Source: Alkalinema sp. CAN_BIN05 (lineage in GTDB: Bacteria; Cyanobacteriota; Cyanobacteriia; Leptolyngbyales; Leptolyngbyaceae). Taken from it: a DNA stretch of 6,653 bases. This document shows, one piece after another, positions 1 through 4,730 of the stretch. The DNA lies in contig JAJAYH010000080.1 in assembly GCA_026786325.1 (NCBI GenBank), positions 1 to 6,653 on the forward strand, read 5' to 3'. The notes under the pieces are model-generated. The model worked only from the letters and a program-made list of their open reading frames with translations. It did not search any database and was not told the origin of the DNA. The translations under genes were made by a program, and so were the position numbers. Positions within the stretch are counted from its first letter, which is position 1; the number at the start of each line of letters is the position of its first letter.

Positions 1-114
1 CGCTAAGGCATTAGATTTATTAAGGAGACGATCTTTAGCGGCAGTATATTCTGTATCGGAAAGTGCGCCCTCGTCATGGAGTGCTTTAAGTTTATCGAGT
101 TCTTCAGGTAGCAT
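1..114 (-). CDS. SHOCT-domain N-terminus of a DUF4870-type membrane protein (second paralogue, partial at window edge)
   Basis: The first 38 codons of a minus-strand gene lie here, starting at the ATG at 114-112 and running off the left edge. A GGAG Shine-Dalgarno (complement of 123-126) sits 8 nt before the start. The encoded peptide (MLPEELDKLKALHDEG...) has the SHOCT pattern: a short amphipathic helix, then Gly-x-Leu-Ser-Asp-x-Glu-Tyr and an AAK..LL helix. It is identical to the start of the truncated copy at 1546-1728 and about 60% identical to the N-terminus of the complete DUF4870 protein at 1743-2279. I infer that it continues into a full DUF4870 membrane domain outside the window. It starts 15 nt after the stop at 129-131, the same spacing as between the 1743-2279 gene and its downstream copy. 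The function of this family is not established. Confidence 0.7.
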   Translation of the reverse strand, partial: MLPEELDKLKALHDEGALSDTEYTAAKDRLLNKSNALA

Positions 115-188
115 GATTCAAGCTCCAGTTAAAATAATTTGAATGCGAAGGGATAACGATAATATTGACCTTTACTGGCGGCGATCGC
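1..188. repeat. Direct repeat, left copy (at least 188 bp)
   Basis: Bases 1-188 match 1615-1802 in the same orientation at a constant offset of 1614. The only difference is position 128 (g) against 1742 (a). The right end is sharp: identity stops with the last base of a GCGATCGC octamer (181-188). The left end lies outside the window. Each copy holds the start of a SHOCT gene, its ribosome-binding site, a 14-nt spacer and the last 19 codons of a DUF4870 gene. Near-perfect identity points to a recent duplication or to ongoing gene conversion. Confidence 0.95.
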
Positions 189-374
189 AACAGCTCGTCC
201 AATGCCAGAGTCTCCGCCAGAGATGAGTGCTACCTTTCCCTTTAATTTATTGGCCGGTGTGTAGTTGGAGAGATCTGAATCTGGTTGTGGGTCCATATCC
301 CGTTGACTTGCCGGGTACTCCAGTTGAAGAGGTTTCATCTCTTCGGGAGTGGGCCTAAATTCTGTGTTTTGCAT
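129..374 (-). pseudogene. YghA-like short-chain dehydrogenase N-terminus fused in frame to a DUF4870 C-terminal tail
   Basis: An open frame of 81 codons starts at the ATG at 374. Residues 1 to about 62 match the N-terminus of the YghA-like subgroup of NAD(P)-dependent short-chain dehydrogenases: a polar leader with EYPASQ and PQPDSDLSNY, then KLKGKVALISGGDSGIGRA. The SGGDSGIG segment (residues 52-59) is the Rossmann-fold cofactor-binding loop. From residue 63 the protein becomes the last 19 residues of the DUF4870 protein encoded at 1743-2279 (AIAASKGQ...FKLF) and ends at that gene's stop. The switch falls on the HIP1 octamer 181-188, which reads Ala-Ile-Ala in both parents, so the frame is kept. 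The catalytic Ser, Tyr and Lys of the dehydrogenase (family length about 290 aa) are missing, so it cannot be an active enzyme. A stable small chimeric protein is possible but unsupported. No clear Shine-Dalgarno precedes the ATG. Confidence 0.85.
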
Positions 375-655
375 GGGTTCTAAGAAATTTTTTGTTTAGG
401 GTCTTCCTCACAATTATTCAGTGTTGTCGTTGAGCACACGTCTGCATTTAGAATTTTCTCGAACAATACTTTGGGTATATAAAACTCCATAATTAGCGAT
501 CTATCACTCTATTTAGAGGGAAAGCTGAACTAGAAAATTCCTTACTTTTAATAGACTTAGAACATAATCTATAGCTGTTATCCTAAGTAAGTCAAACTTC
601 ACCTTATATTTTTATATTGTGGACAAAATTCAATTACAAACAGGTATTTGTCCTA
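375..655. promoter_or_regulatory. AT-rich divergent intergenic region
   Basis: This 281-bp gap separates the minus-strand dehydrogenase start (374) from the plus-strand start at 656, so it should hold the promoters of both genes at the source locus. AT-rich -10-like hexamers can be read on the plus strand (CATAAT at 563-568, TATATT at 605-610 and 613-618, and TATATA near 476). None has a convincing -35 hexamer at 16-18 nt, so no promoter is assigned. I see no RNA gene, strong hairpin or clear operator. Confidence 0.35.
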
Positions 656-1273
656 ATGAACTCTGAGAATAAAAATAATATCAATCAAGTAACAACTCCT
701 GGACAACAAAATAATTCTACTGGGATGGACGGTATCAATGCCCGCCCAATTACTAAAGACGAAGAGGCTTACCGCGATGGCTATGTACGAGGTCGTAGCA
801 TTGATGAAACTAGTCAGTATGATCGGGAGCGGAACGCTGAAAATAACGGACTCACTAGCGGTGTGATTATTGGTGGTATTTTGGTATTCTCAGTTGGTCT
901 GGGGGCCGCCGTTTGGGCTTATGCAAATCGTGACCTGACAACTCAAAATCAGCGAATTGCTCCTGTAACAGTCCCGGCATCACCTAGGCCTAGCGTCATG
1001 CCAACAGCTCCAGCCAAGCAAACGACGATTATAGAGCGCACTATTGAGAAGTCTGCCCCTCCTGAGGTAAAGATAATCGAAGTACCAAAGGCTGCGCCAG
1101 CTGTGCCCGTCTTTGTTGTGCCCCCTGCACCCCGTCAGTCTTCCACTTCTGGCCAGACACCTTCAAACAGTGCGACACCTTCAAACAGTGCTCCGACTCC
1201 AGCACAAATAAACCCAACCCCGTCCGCCGCCGAAGAGACCGTACCGAAAGATGGCACACCCTCTAGCAAATAG
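656..1273 (+). CDS. Conserved cyanobacterial-type one-TM protein with proline-rich extracytoplasmic tail
   Basis: The protein has 205 residues from the ATG at 656. An in-frame TTG at 617 would add 13 residues but has no better ribosome-binding site, so the ATG is preferred. The order is: a polar N-terminus; a charged motif AYRDGYVRGRSIDE (residues 38-51); one transmembrane helix at about 67-90 (GVIIGG...AVWAYA); then a Pro/Ala/Ser/Thr-rich tail. The tail contains an ERTIEKSAPPEVKIIEVP stretch (127-144) and an exact TPSNSA duplication. The charged motif, single helix and IIERTIE-type segment recall an uncharacterised family seen in many cyanobacteria; this is from memory, not a search. The N-terminus is probably cytoplasmic and the tail outside the membrane. 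Function is unknown. It is the only complete gene in the inserted block and would be followed by the ferredoxin gene in the source locus. The frame shows no damage. Confidence 0.8.
   Translation: MNSENKNNINQVTTPGQQNNSTGMDGINARPITKDEEAYRDGYVRGRSIDETSQYDRERNAENNGLTSGVIIGGILVFSVGLGAAVWAYANRDLTTQNQRIAPVTVPASPRPSVMPTAPAKQTTIIERTIEKSAPPEVKIIEVPKAAPAVPVFVVPPAPRQSSTSGQTPSNSATPSNSAPTPAQINPTPSAAEETVPKDGTPSSK
1156..1191 (+). repeat. 18-bp perfect tandem duplication inside the proline-rich tail
   Basis: The unit GACACCTTCAAACAGTGC occurs twice head to tail (1156-1173 and 1174-1191) with no mismatch. It is in frame and gives two copies of the hexapeptide TPSNSA. It probably arose by replication slippage and makes the low-complexity tail length-variable. 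Confidence 0.9.
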
Positions 1274-1303
1274 AATGAAGCTAGATAAATCAATCTAGTA
1301 ACG

Positions 1304-1356
1304 GACTTCTAGTTCACTATGAAAGTAGAAGTCACTAACTCAAAAAAGTCTACTTT
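1304..1356 (+). promoter_or_regulatory. Two mutually exclusive hairpins upstream of the ferredoxin remnant
   Basis: GACTTCTA (1304-1311) is the exact complement of TAGAAGTC (1326-1333), with a further TTC/GAA pairing inside the loop. AAAGTAGA (1322-1329) is the exact complement of TCTACTTT (1349-1356). The two stems share 1326-1329, so only one can form in a transcript at a time. A smaller stem, GGGC(gtgaa)GCCC, follows at 1360-1372. They lie 31 nt after the stop of the 656-1273 gene and 65 nt before the ferredoxin ATG. They could act as a terminator, a processing site or a leader. No run of T follows either stem, so a classical intrinsic terminator is not supported. Confidence 0.45.
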
Positions 1357-1406
1357 GTTGGGCGTGAAGCCCGAAGTTCCGATTCATTTACAATCCTAAA
1401 CTATTC

Positions 1407-1413
1407 AAAGGAG
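1407..1413 (+). promoter_or_regulatory. Ribosome-binding site of the ferredoxin remnant
   Basis: AAAGGAG lies 7 nt before the ATG at 1421. It is the strongest Shine-Dalgarno sequence in the window and fixes the start of this short, truncated gene. A TACAAT that could serve as a -10 box lies at 1389-1394, but I find no matching -35. Confidence 0.7.
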
Positions 1414-1420
1414 AAATCTC

Positions 1421-1564
1421 ATGCCAAAGGTTGCTGCCCAACGAAAAACGTTTGATGTTTCAGTTGATGCTAATTTAAGAGAATCTCTGCTAGAACATGA
1501 TATTGATCTGTACAATGGTGCTGTCAAAGTTCTTAATTGTCATGGTCATAGAACCATGGCATAA
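1421..1564 (+). pseudogene. [2Fe-2S] ferredoxin, 5' fragment only
   Basis: A 47-codon frame opens at the ATG at 1421. Residues 1-43 read MPKVAAQ-K-F-V....NLRESLLEHDIDLYNGAVKVLNCHGH. This matches the start of small plant-type/adrenodoxin-like [2Fe-2S] ferredoxins of cyanobacteria, which carry MPKV.AQ.KT, NLR..LL..GIDLYNG and KVINC.G.G.CGTC. Only the first cluster cysteine (C40) remains. Homology stops at about 1549, directly before the next cysteines, and the last four residues (RTMA) are the antisense of the adjoining DUF4870 paralogue. The product would be about 47 aa instead of roughly 100 and could not bind a cluster. Start, ribosome-binding site and frame are otherwise intact, so truncation looks recent. 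It overlaps the convergent remnant at 1546-1728 by 19 bp. Confidence 0.85.
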
Positions 1565-1728
1565 GTACTGGGTGTCATTCCCAAGAGATCGTTTGTGTTT
1601 GGGTGATCGGATGACGCTAAGGCATTAGATTTATTAAGGAGACGATCTTTAGCGGCAGTATATTCTGTATCGGAAAGTGCGCCCTCGTCATGGAGTGCTT
1701 TAAGTTTATCGAGTTCTTCAGGTAGCAT
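1546..1728 (-). pseudogene. DUF4870 paralogue truncated after its SHOCT domain
   Basis: A 60-codon frame starts at the ATG at 1728, with GGAG 8 nt upstream, 15 nt after the stop of the complete paralogue at 1743-2279. Its first 38 residues are identical to the partial gene at 1-114. All 60 residues align with the start of the 1743-2279 product at about 38 identities: the SHOCT segment, then DHP...DLLGMTPSTYAM. Homology ends with TYAM-x-L, and the frame then meets a TGA at the join with the ferredoxin fragment. The whole membrane domain is lost. It could still yield a free SHOCT peptide, since its translation signals are intact, but it is best read as the broken right-hand copy of the gene running off the left edge. 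Confidence 0.8.
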
Positions 1729-1802
1729 GATTCAAGCTCCAATTAAAATAATTTGAATGCGAAGGGATAACGATAATATTGACCTTTACTGGCGGCGATC
1801 GC
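1615..1802. repeat. Direct repeat, right copy
   Basis: This copy matches 1-188 with one difference (1742). It ends on the HIP1 octamer 1795-1802, which here lies in its native place near the 3' end of an intact DUF4870 gene. The duplication may originally have reached from about 1550 to 1802 (253 bp), with the missing part of the left copy lying outside the window. Confidence 0.95.
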
Positions 1803-2279
1803 TGCAAAGATTGGCAAAATGGCCCAGATCAATCCTAACACCACTGTGGGAATGAATAGAAAGAAAAGTGCTGAGAATGCTTGCGACGTTAATAAATAAC
1901 GAATAAAAACTCCCTGAAATATCGAAAAACAGAACACTAGCCAAACCGTACTGTAAATAGAATAAGACACAATAAAATTAGCCGAACTCCGACCATGTTC
2001 ATCAATAAATTCATTTCGATCCTTGGCATAAAGCCACATTCCGATCGGAACTATGAATCCCGCAAACGGCACCATATACCCAGCATAATGAGCTAAATGT
2101 AAGGTCATGGCGTAGGTGTTTGGAGTCATGCCACCGAGATCATCTACGATCGGATGATCCTTTGCGGCGAGAGCTTTTGGGTGATTGAGTAATTGCGCTT
2201 TGGCAGCGGTGTATTCTTCATCGGACAGTTCTCCTTGTTGATGGAGATCTCGGAGTTTGGCTAATTCATCGGAGAGCAT
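1743..2279 (-). CDS. SHOCT + DUF4870 (Tic20-like) membrane protein
   Basis: The protein has 178 residues from the ATG at 2279. Residues 3-31 form a SHOCT-type domain (LAKLRDLHQQGELSDEEY, then AAKAQLL). A linker (DHPIVDDLGGMTPNTYAM) leads into a DUF4870 domain with about three transmembrane helices (roughly 66-84, 102-127 and 136-162). Family signatures are FIDEHGRSSANF (91-102) and the C-terminal SKGQYYRYPFAF (165-176). DUF4870 proteins are small integral membrane proteins related to Tic20; their role in bacteria is not established. An in-frame TTG at 2330 would add 17 residues, but the -10 box at 2332-2337 puts the transcript start near or downstream of that TTG, so the ATG is preferred. There is no clear Shine-Dalgarno. 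The gene heads a tandem array: a paralogue started 15 nt downstream and now survives there only as a fragment (1546-1728). Confidence 0.85.
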   Translation of the reverse strand: MLSDELAKLRDLHQQGELSDEEYTAAKAQLLNHPKALAAKDHPIVDDLGGMTPNTYAMTLHLAHYAGYMVPFAGFIVPIGMWLYAKDRNEFIDEHGRSSANFIVSYSIYSTVWLVFCFSIFQGVFIRYLLTSQAFSALFFLFIPTVVLGLIWAILPIFAAIAASKGQYYRYPFAFKLF

Positions 2280-2331
2280 GGTGACGATCGTCCGGGGTGA
2301 TGATAAAGCTATATCTACTGAGTATCGCAAA

Positions 2332-2337
2332 ATTATA
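2332..2337 (-). promoter_or_regulatory. Consensus -10 box (TATAAT) for the DUF4870 gene
   Basis: On the minus strand the sequence reads GGGTATAATTTTGCG. The hexamer is a perfect -10 match about 52 nt upstream of the ATG at 2279, giving a predicted 5' leader of roughly 45 nt. No good -35 hexamer stands 16-18 nt upstream, so an activator or a cyanobacterial type-2 promoter is likely. Confidence 0.5.
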
Positions 2338-2341
2338 CCCT

Positions 2342-2389
2342 GTTGCCAGATCTAAGATTGGTTCATGTTTGTCCCAGATCTCTTGCAAC
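2342..2389. other. Imperfect inverted repeat between the SagB and DUF4870 genes
   Basis: GTTGC-c-AGATCT (2342-2353) pairs with AGATCT-ctt-GCAAC (2376-2389) across a 22-nt loop. The 8-mer CCAGATCT also occurs as a direct repeat (2346-2353 and 2374-2381). It lies after the SagB stop (2411) and just upstream of the -10 box at 2332. It could be a weak factor-assisted terminator for SagB or an operator. No T-run follows it in the minus direction. Confidence 0.3.
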
Positions 2390-2410
2390 CACGTTCTCGT
2401 TCAATCATCT

Positions 2411-3955
2411 TTAGCCACCGCGCCTCGATCGTCCTAGCGTCGTAATGTACAACACGGCTTCATCTGTTGGAATGCCCAATGTTTCATTCACCCGATCGTC
2501 AAAGAATCCCGCAATCCCGCTGACCCCGATGCCTAAACGGACGGCGGCTAGGTTCATTCGTTGGCCCAAATGTCCGGCATCTAGATGTAAATATCGATAG
2601 GCGCGATCGCCCCATTGTCCGATCGCGCCCTGTAAATCTGCCGTATGAAATACAACCGCTGCGGCATCCCGTCCGAGTTCTTGACCAAGGCAAAGAAAAT
2701 GGAGTTCTTGACGAAAGTTTTTAAACCGAATTTGACGTAGTTCTTCTGAATGAGGCGCGTAGTAATAGCAGCCTTCTTCGAGTCCTTCAATTCCTGAAAC
2801 TGCAATAAAGGTCTCTACTAAATCAATGGCGCAATAGTCGGGATTATGGTCGAGATTTTGTTCAATGTAATGATCTGGATGATAGGTGAAATCTAGAAGT
2901 GCTTTGAGTTCATTTAATGTCAAATCTCCGCCATTATAGCTACGGGTCGATCTGCGCTGAACTAATGTTTCCTCTAAGCCAATTAAATTCGTCCCCACCA
3001 AATTATTGCCCCACAAAATTGGCGACGATCGCATATCGACTTTGAGACAAAACGGAAAATTATACTTGTCCGATCGTAGAGTTGTAGTTTCACGTTGCCA
3101 TTCAATTTTACGATCGCTAATTTGAATTTGTGTTACTTGATGAAGTTGGTCGAGAAGTTGACCGTCGGGAATTTGTGAATTGTAATTATAATTTGTGGCA
3201 CTGGCGATCGACGTTTGATTCAAAGACAAATGGTGATTTAGTTGCTTGAGATCGGCCAATGGCAATACCGCAATTGCCGCTTCTTGTTGATCATCTAAAT
3301 ACAACAAATCATTCACCGATCGATCGGCAAAGCCTGTAATTAAATGAGGCCGAAAGTCTTGTAGTGACCCGGCCAGTTCGATATTGCCGAGCAAATGCCC
3401 ACTGTCAAGCAATACTCGTCGATAGGCACGGTCTTGATACCGCCAAGCCGATCGTTCAAAAACGGTTGTCACGACCAATGCAAGTTGCGTCCCTTCTAGA
3501 GCTGGGTGCCAGAAGCAACCATTCTGTAATCCCGTCCACACCTCACTTTCCCAGTAATGCACGAGGGAATGTTGACGGGCTTGGTAGTTGTAAAGTCCGG
3601 CGGGAAGGTGTTGGGTGCCTCGTGAGATTAGATAGATTTCAGCGGGATATAGTCCTCCGGCAGAGGGAGAGGTACGGAAATAGTGGGGTTGTGCGTCGTT
3701 GGGCAGCATGGCGGTGATGCCGTAGCTGAAAAACAAAAAGCGCGACAGTCGATACCAAAATTGTTCGTCGGGATCGGAGATAGTTTCGCTTCGGGGTTCT
3801 AGATAGGATCACAACTCAAACTCAACCCCAATTTTGTACTCCTTAAAAGGTACAGGTTGACGGCTCCAGTCCAAGCTTTGGTTCTTGCTCCGGAGAGTGT
3901 CGGGGTCGTACTTTGTTCGTTCGTGGTAATGCTGGGCGAGGGAAGGTTCTGGCAT
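2411..3955 (-). pseudogene. SagB/ThcOx-type two-domain nitroreductase, interrupted by one in-frame TGA
   Basis: Read through the stop, the frame from the ATG at 3955 encodes 514 residues, about the size I expect for cyanobacterial stand-alone proteins of this type. The N-terminus MPEPSLAQHYHERTKYD...DWSRQPVPFKEYKIG is typical of the family. Codon 49 is TGA (3809-3811), and homology resumes directly after it in the same frame (SYLEPRSE...FWYRLSRFLFFSYG). Two nitroreductase-like halves follow: the first with SPSAGGLYPAE (96-106) and RAYRRVLLDSGHLLGN (176-191), the second with the FMN-site RRSTR (334-338) and GDRAYRYLHLDAGHLGQ (449-465). FMN enzymes of this superfamily oxidise azolines to azoles in RiPP biosynthesis, but no cyclodehydratase or precursor is nearby, so the substrate is unknown. 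Translation could restart at a TTG (3736) or ATG (3709), giving about 441 or 432 residues with most of both halves. Possible explanations are a recent nonsense mutation, a sequencing error or restart. No good ribosome-binding site is seen at 3955. Confidence 0.85.
3809..3811 (-). other. Premature stop codon within the SagB-type gene
   Basis: The codon context on the minus strand is GAG TTG TGA TCC TAT. The distance from the ATG is exactly 48 codons and the frame is unchanged on both sides, so this is a substitution, not a frameshift. A single C-to-T transition from CGA would explain it; TTGCGATCC would contain the core of a HIP1-like motif, common in this DNA. Other one-base ancestors are possible. 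Confidence 0.8.
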
Positions 3956-4063
3956 GATGTAATGATCTTGCCATGAGGAGCGAGGTTTGGGGAGAGAATT
4001 TAGAATTTAGAAGATTACTCCTGAGCTTTTGTATTTTAAGGGAATAGGGCAGGCCGATCGTGC

Positions 4064-4720
4064 TCAATTCAAAATTCGATGTATGTCTTTCTCTGTATCC
4101 GAAAAAACGATCGCACCTTGTCGCAAAATCATCCAGCCATTTCCAATCCATTCAATTACTGTTGAGGGTAAAGGCGGAGTGATCGGCGAAATATCTGGTT
4201 CAACACTTCCTAATTCTTTTAATGCCAAATCTGAAAGTGTATAAATCTTAGGAAATTGCGATCGGATGTCGGTCATATTCAAAAGCGCAGGTTCACCAGA
4301 ACGATTGACACTCGTTGTTGCTAGCGGTCCAGTTTGGCGCAAAATTGTGCGGGCTGGATCATAATTTGGGACACGAACGCCGATAGTTCCGGTTTGACTG
4401 GGATTTAGTTTGAGTAATGTCCGATCGCGCTTTGGTAATACCAATGTCAATGCACCAGGGAAATAGGTATCCATCATTGTTTGCCAATGAGCTTGACAAT
4501 TAGTAGAATCATGGCGATCGGAGGCTAAATATGGCCATAGATCCTGACTGTCTCCAGCCATTAAAATGAGTGGTTTTTCAGCACTGCGAGACTTGATTGT
4601 GTAGATTTGGTCAGCGAAATCGGGATGTGCCGAAAGGGCGGGAACCGTATCCGTGGGAAAGCTTCCGATCGCCCCCTGACGGAGGTGTTGGACCCATTGA
4701 TCAATGGTGACTTGTGGCAT
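4064..4720 (-). CDS. tsaC: L-threonylcarbamoyladenylate synthase, TsaC/YrdC family
   Basis: This 218-residue single-domain YrdC-like protein belongs to the family that makes threonylcarbamoyl-AMP from threonine, bicarbonate and ATP. That is the first step of t6A37 modification of ANN-decoding tRNAs, carried out in the cytoplasm. Visible family motifs are SFPTDTVPAL (20-29), KSRSAEKPL (43-51), FPGALTLVL (87-95), TIGVRVPN (112-119), PLATTSVNRSGEP (132-144), STVIE (186-190) and ILRQGAI (198-204). It lacks the C-terminal Sua5 domain, so it is the short TsaC form. The YrdC fold also occurs in YciO-type paralogues, and cyanobacteria can carry more than one member, so the exact symbol is less certain than the family. 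It starts 10 nt after the stop of the DUF3352 gene with no recognisable Shine-Dalgarno, which suggests co-transcription. The next minus-strand gene (SagB type) starts 108 nt downstream. Confidence 0.88.
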   Translation of the reverse strand: MPQVTIDQWVQHLRQGAIGSFPTDTVPALSAHPDFADQIYTIKSRSAEKPLILMAGDSQDLWPYLASDRHDSTNCQAHWQTMMDTYFPGALTLVLPKRDRTLLKLNPSQTGTIGVRVPNYDPARTILRQTGPLATTSVNRSGEPALLNMTDIRSQFPKIYTLSDLALKELGSVEPDISPITPPLPSTVIEWIGNGWMILRQGAIVFSDTEKDIHRILN

Positions 4721-4730
4721 AAAAAATAGT

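Larger units (their letters stand above)
189..1549. mobile_element. Inserted chromosomal segment (~1.36 kb) flanked by a direct repeat; no transposase
   Basis: This block lies between the two copies of the DUF4870-locus repeat and is cut from other genes at both ends. Its left end is inside a short-chain dehydrogenase gene and its right end is inside a ferredoxin gene; between them is one complete plus-strand gene. It encodes no recombinase and I see no terminal inverted repeats, so it does not look like a transposon or IS. Its source appears to have been a locus with the order dehydrogenase (minus), then divergent YRDGYV protein and ferredoxin (plus). I infer insertion by illegitimate recombination with duplication of the target. 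An assembly chimera is the main alternative. Confidence 0.6.

Noticed and set aside
189..1549. Insertion sequence or integrative element
   Set aside because: There is no transposase or integrase frame, no terminal inverted repeats and no tRNA attachment site; the flanking repeat is far too long for a transposon target duplication.
1..1802. The long direct repeats as a CRISPR or phage-attachment structure
   Set aside because: There are only two copies, they encode parts of ordinary genes, and there is no spacer array or integrase.
2280..2330. N-terminal extension of the DUF4870 protein from the TTG at 2330
   Set aside because: The -10 box at 2332-2337 places transcription start at or after this codon, and the paralogues at 114 and 1728 begin at the equivalent of the ATG at 2279.
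2603..2610. HIP1 palindromes as specific regulatory sites
   Set aside because: GCGATCGC and its GATCG core are scattered through coding DNA in this window, as is usual for cyanobacteria; only the copies at the repeat boundary carry extra information.
3364..3717. 117-codon open frame on the plus strand
   Set aside because: It is antisense to the SagB-type gene, whose protein shows clear family motifs; the plus-strand translation resembles nothing and is a shadow.
3809..3811. TGA read as selenocysteine or otherwise recoded
   Set aside because: The position is in a non-catalytic N-terminal segment, no selenocysteine-type hairpin was noticed after it, and the family has no selenoprotein members that I know of.
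3990..4015. AGAATTT short direct repeats in the tsaC-SagB gap
   Set aside because: This is AT-rich low-complexity sequence of two to three units; nothing suggests a promoter or binding site.
3843..4151. 102-codon minus-strand frame spanning the tsaC end and SagB start
   Set aside because: It overlaps two family-supported genes in another frame, and its peptide is Arg/Pro-rich with no motif.
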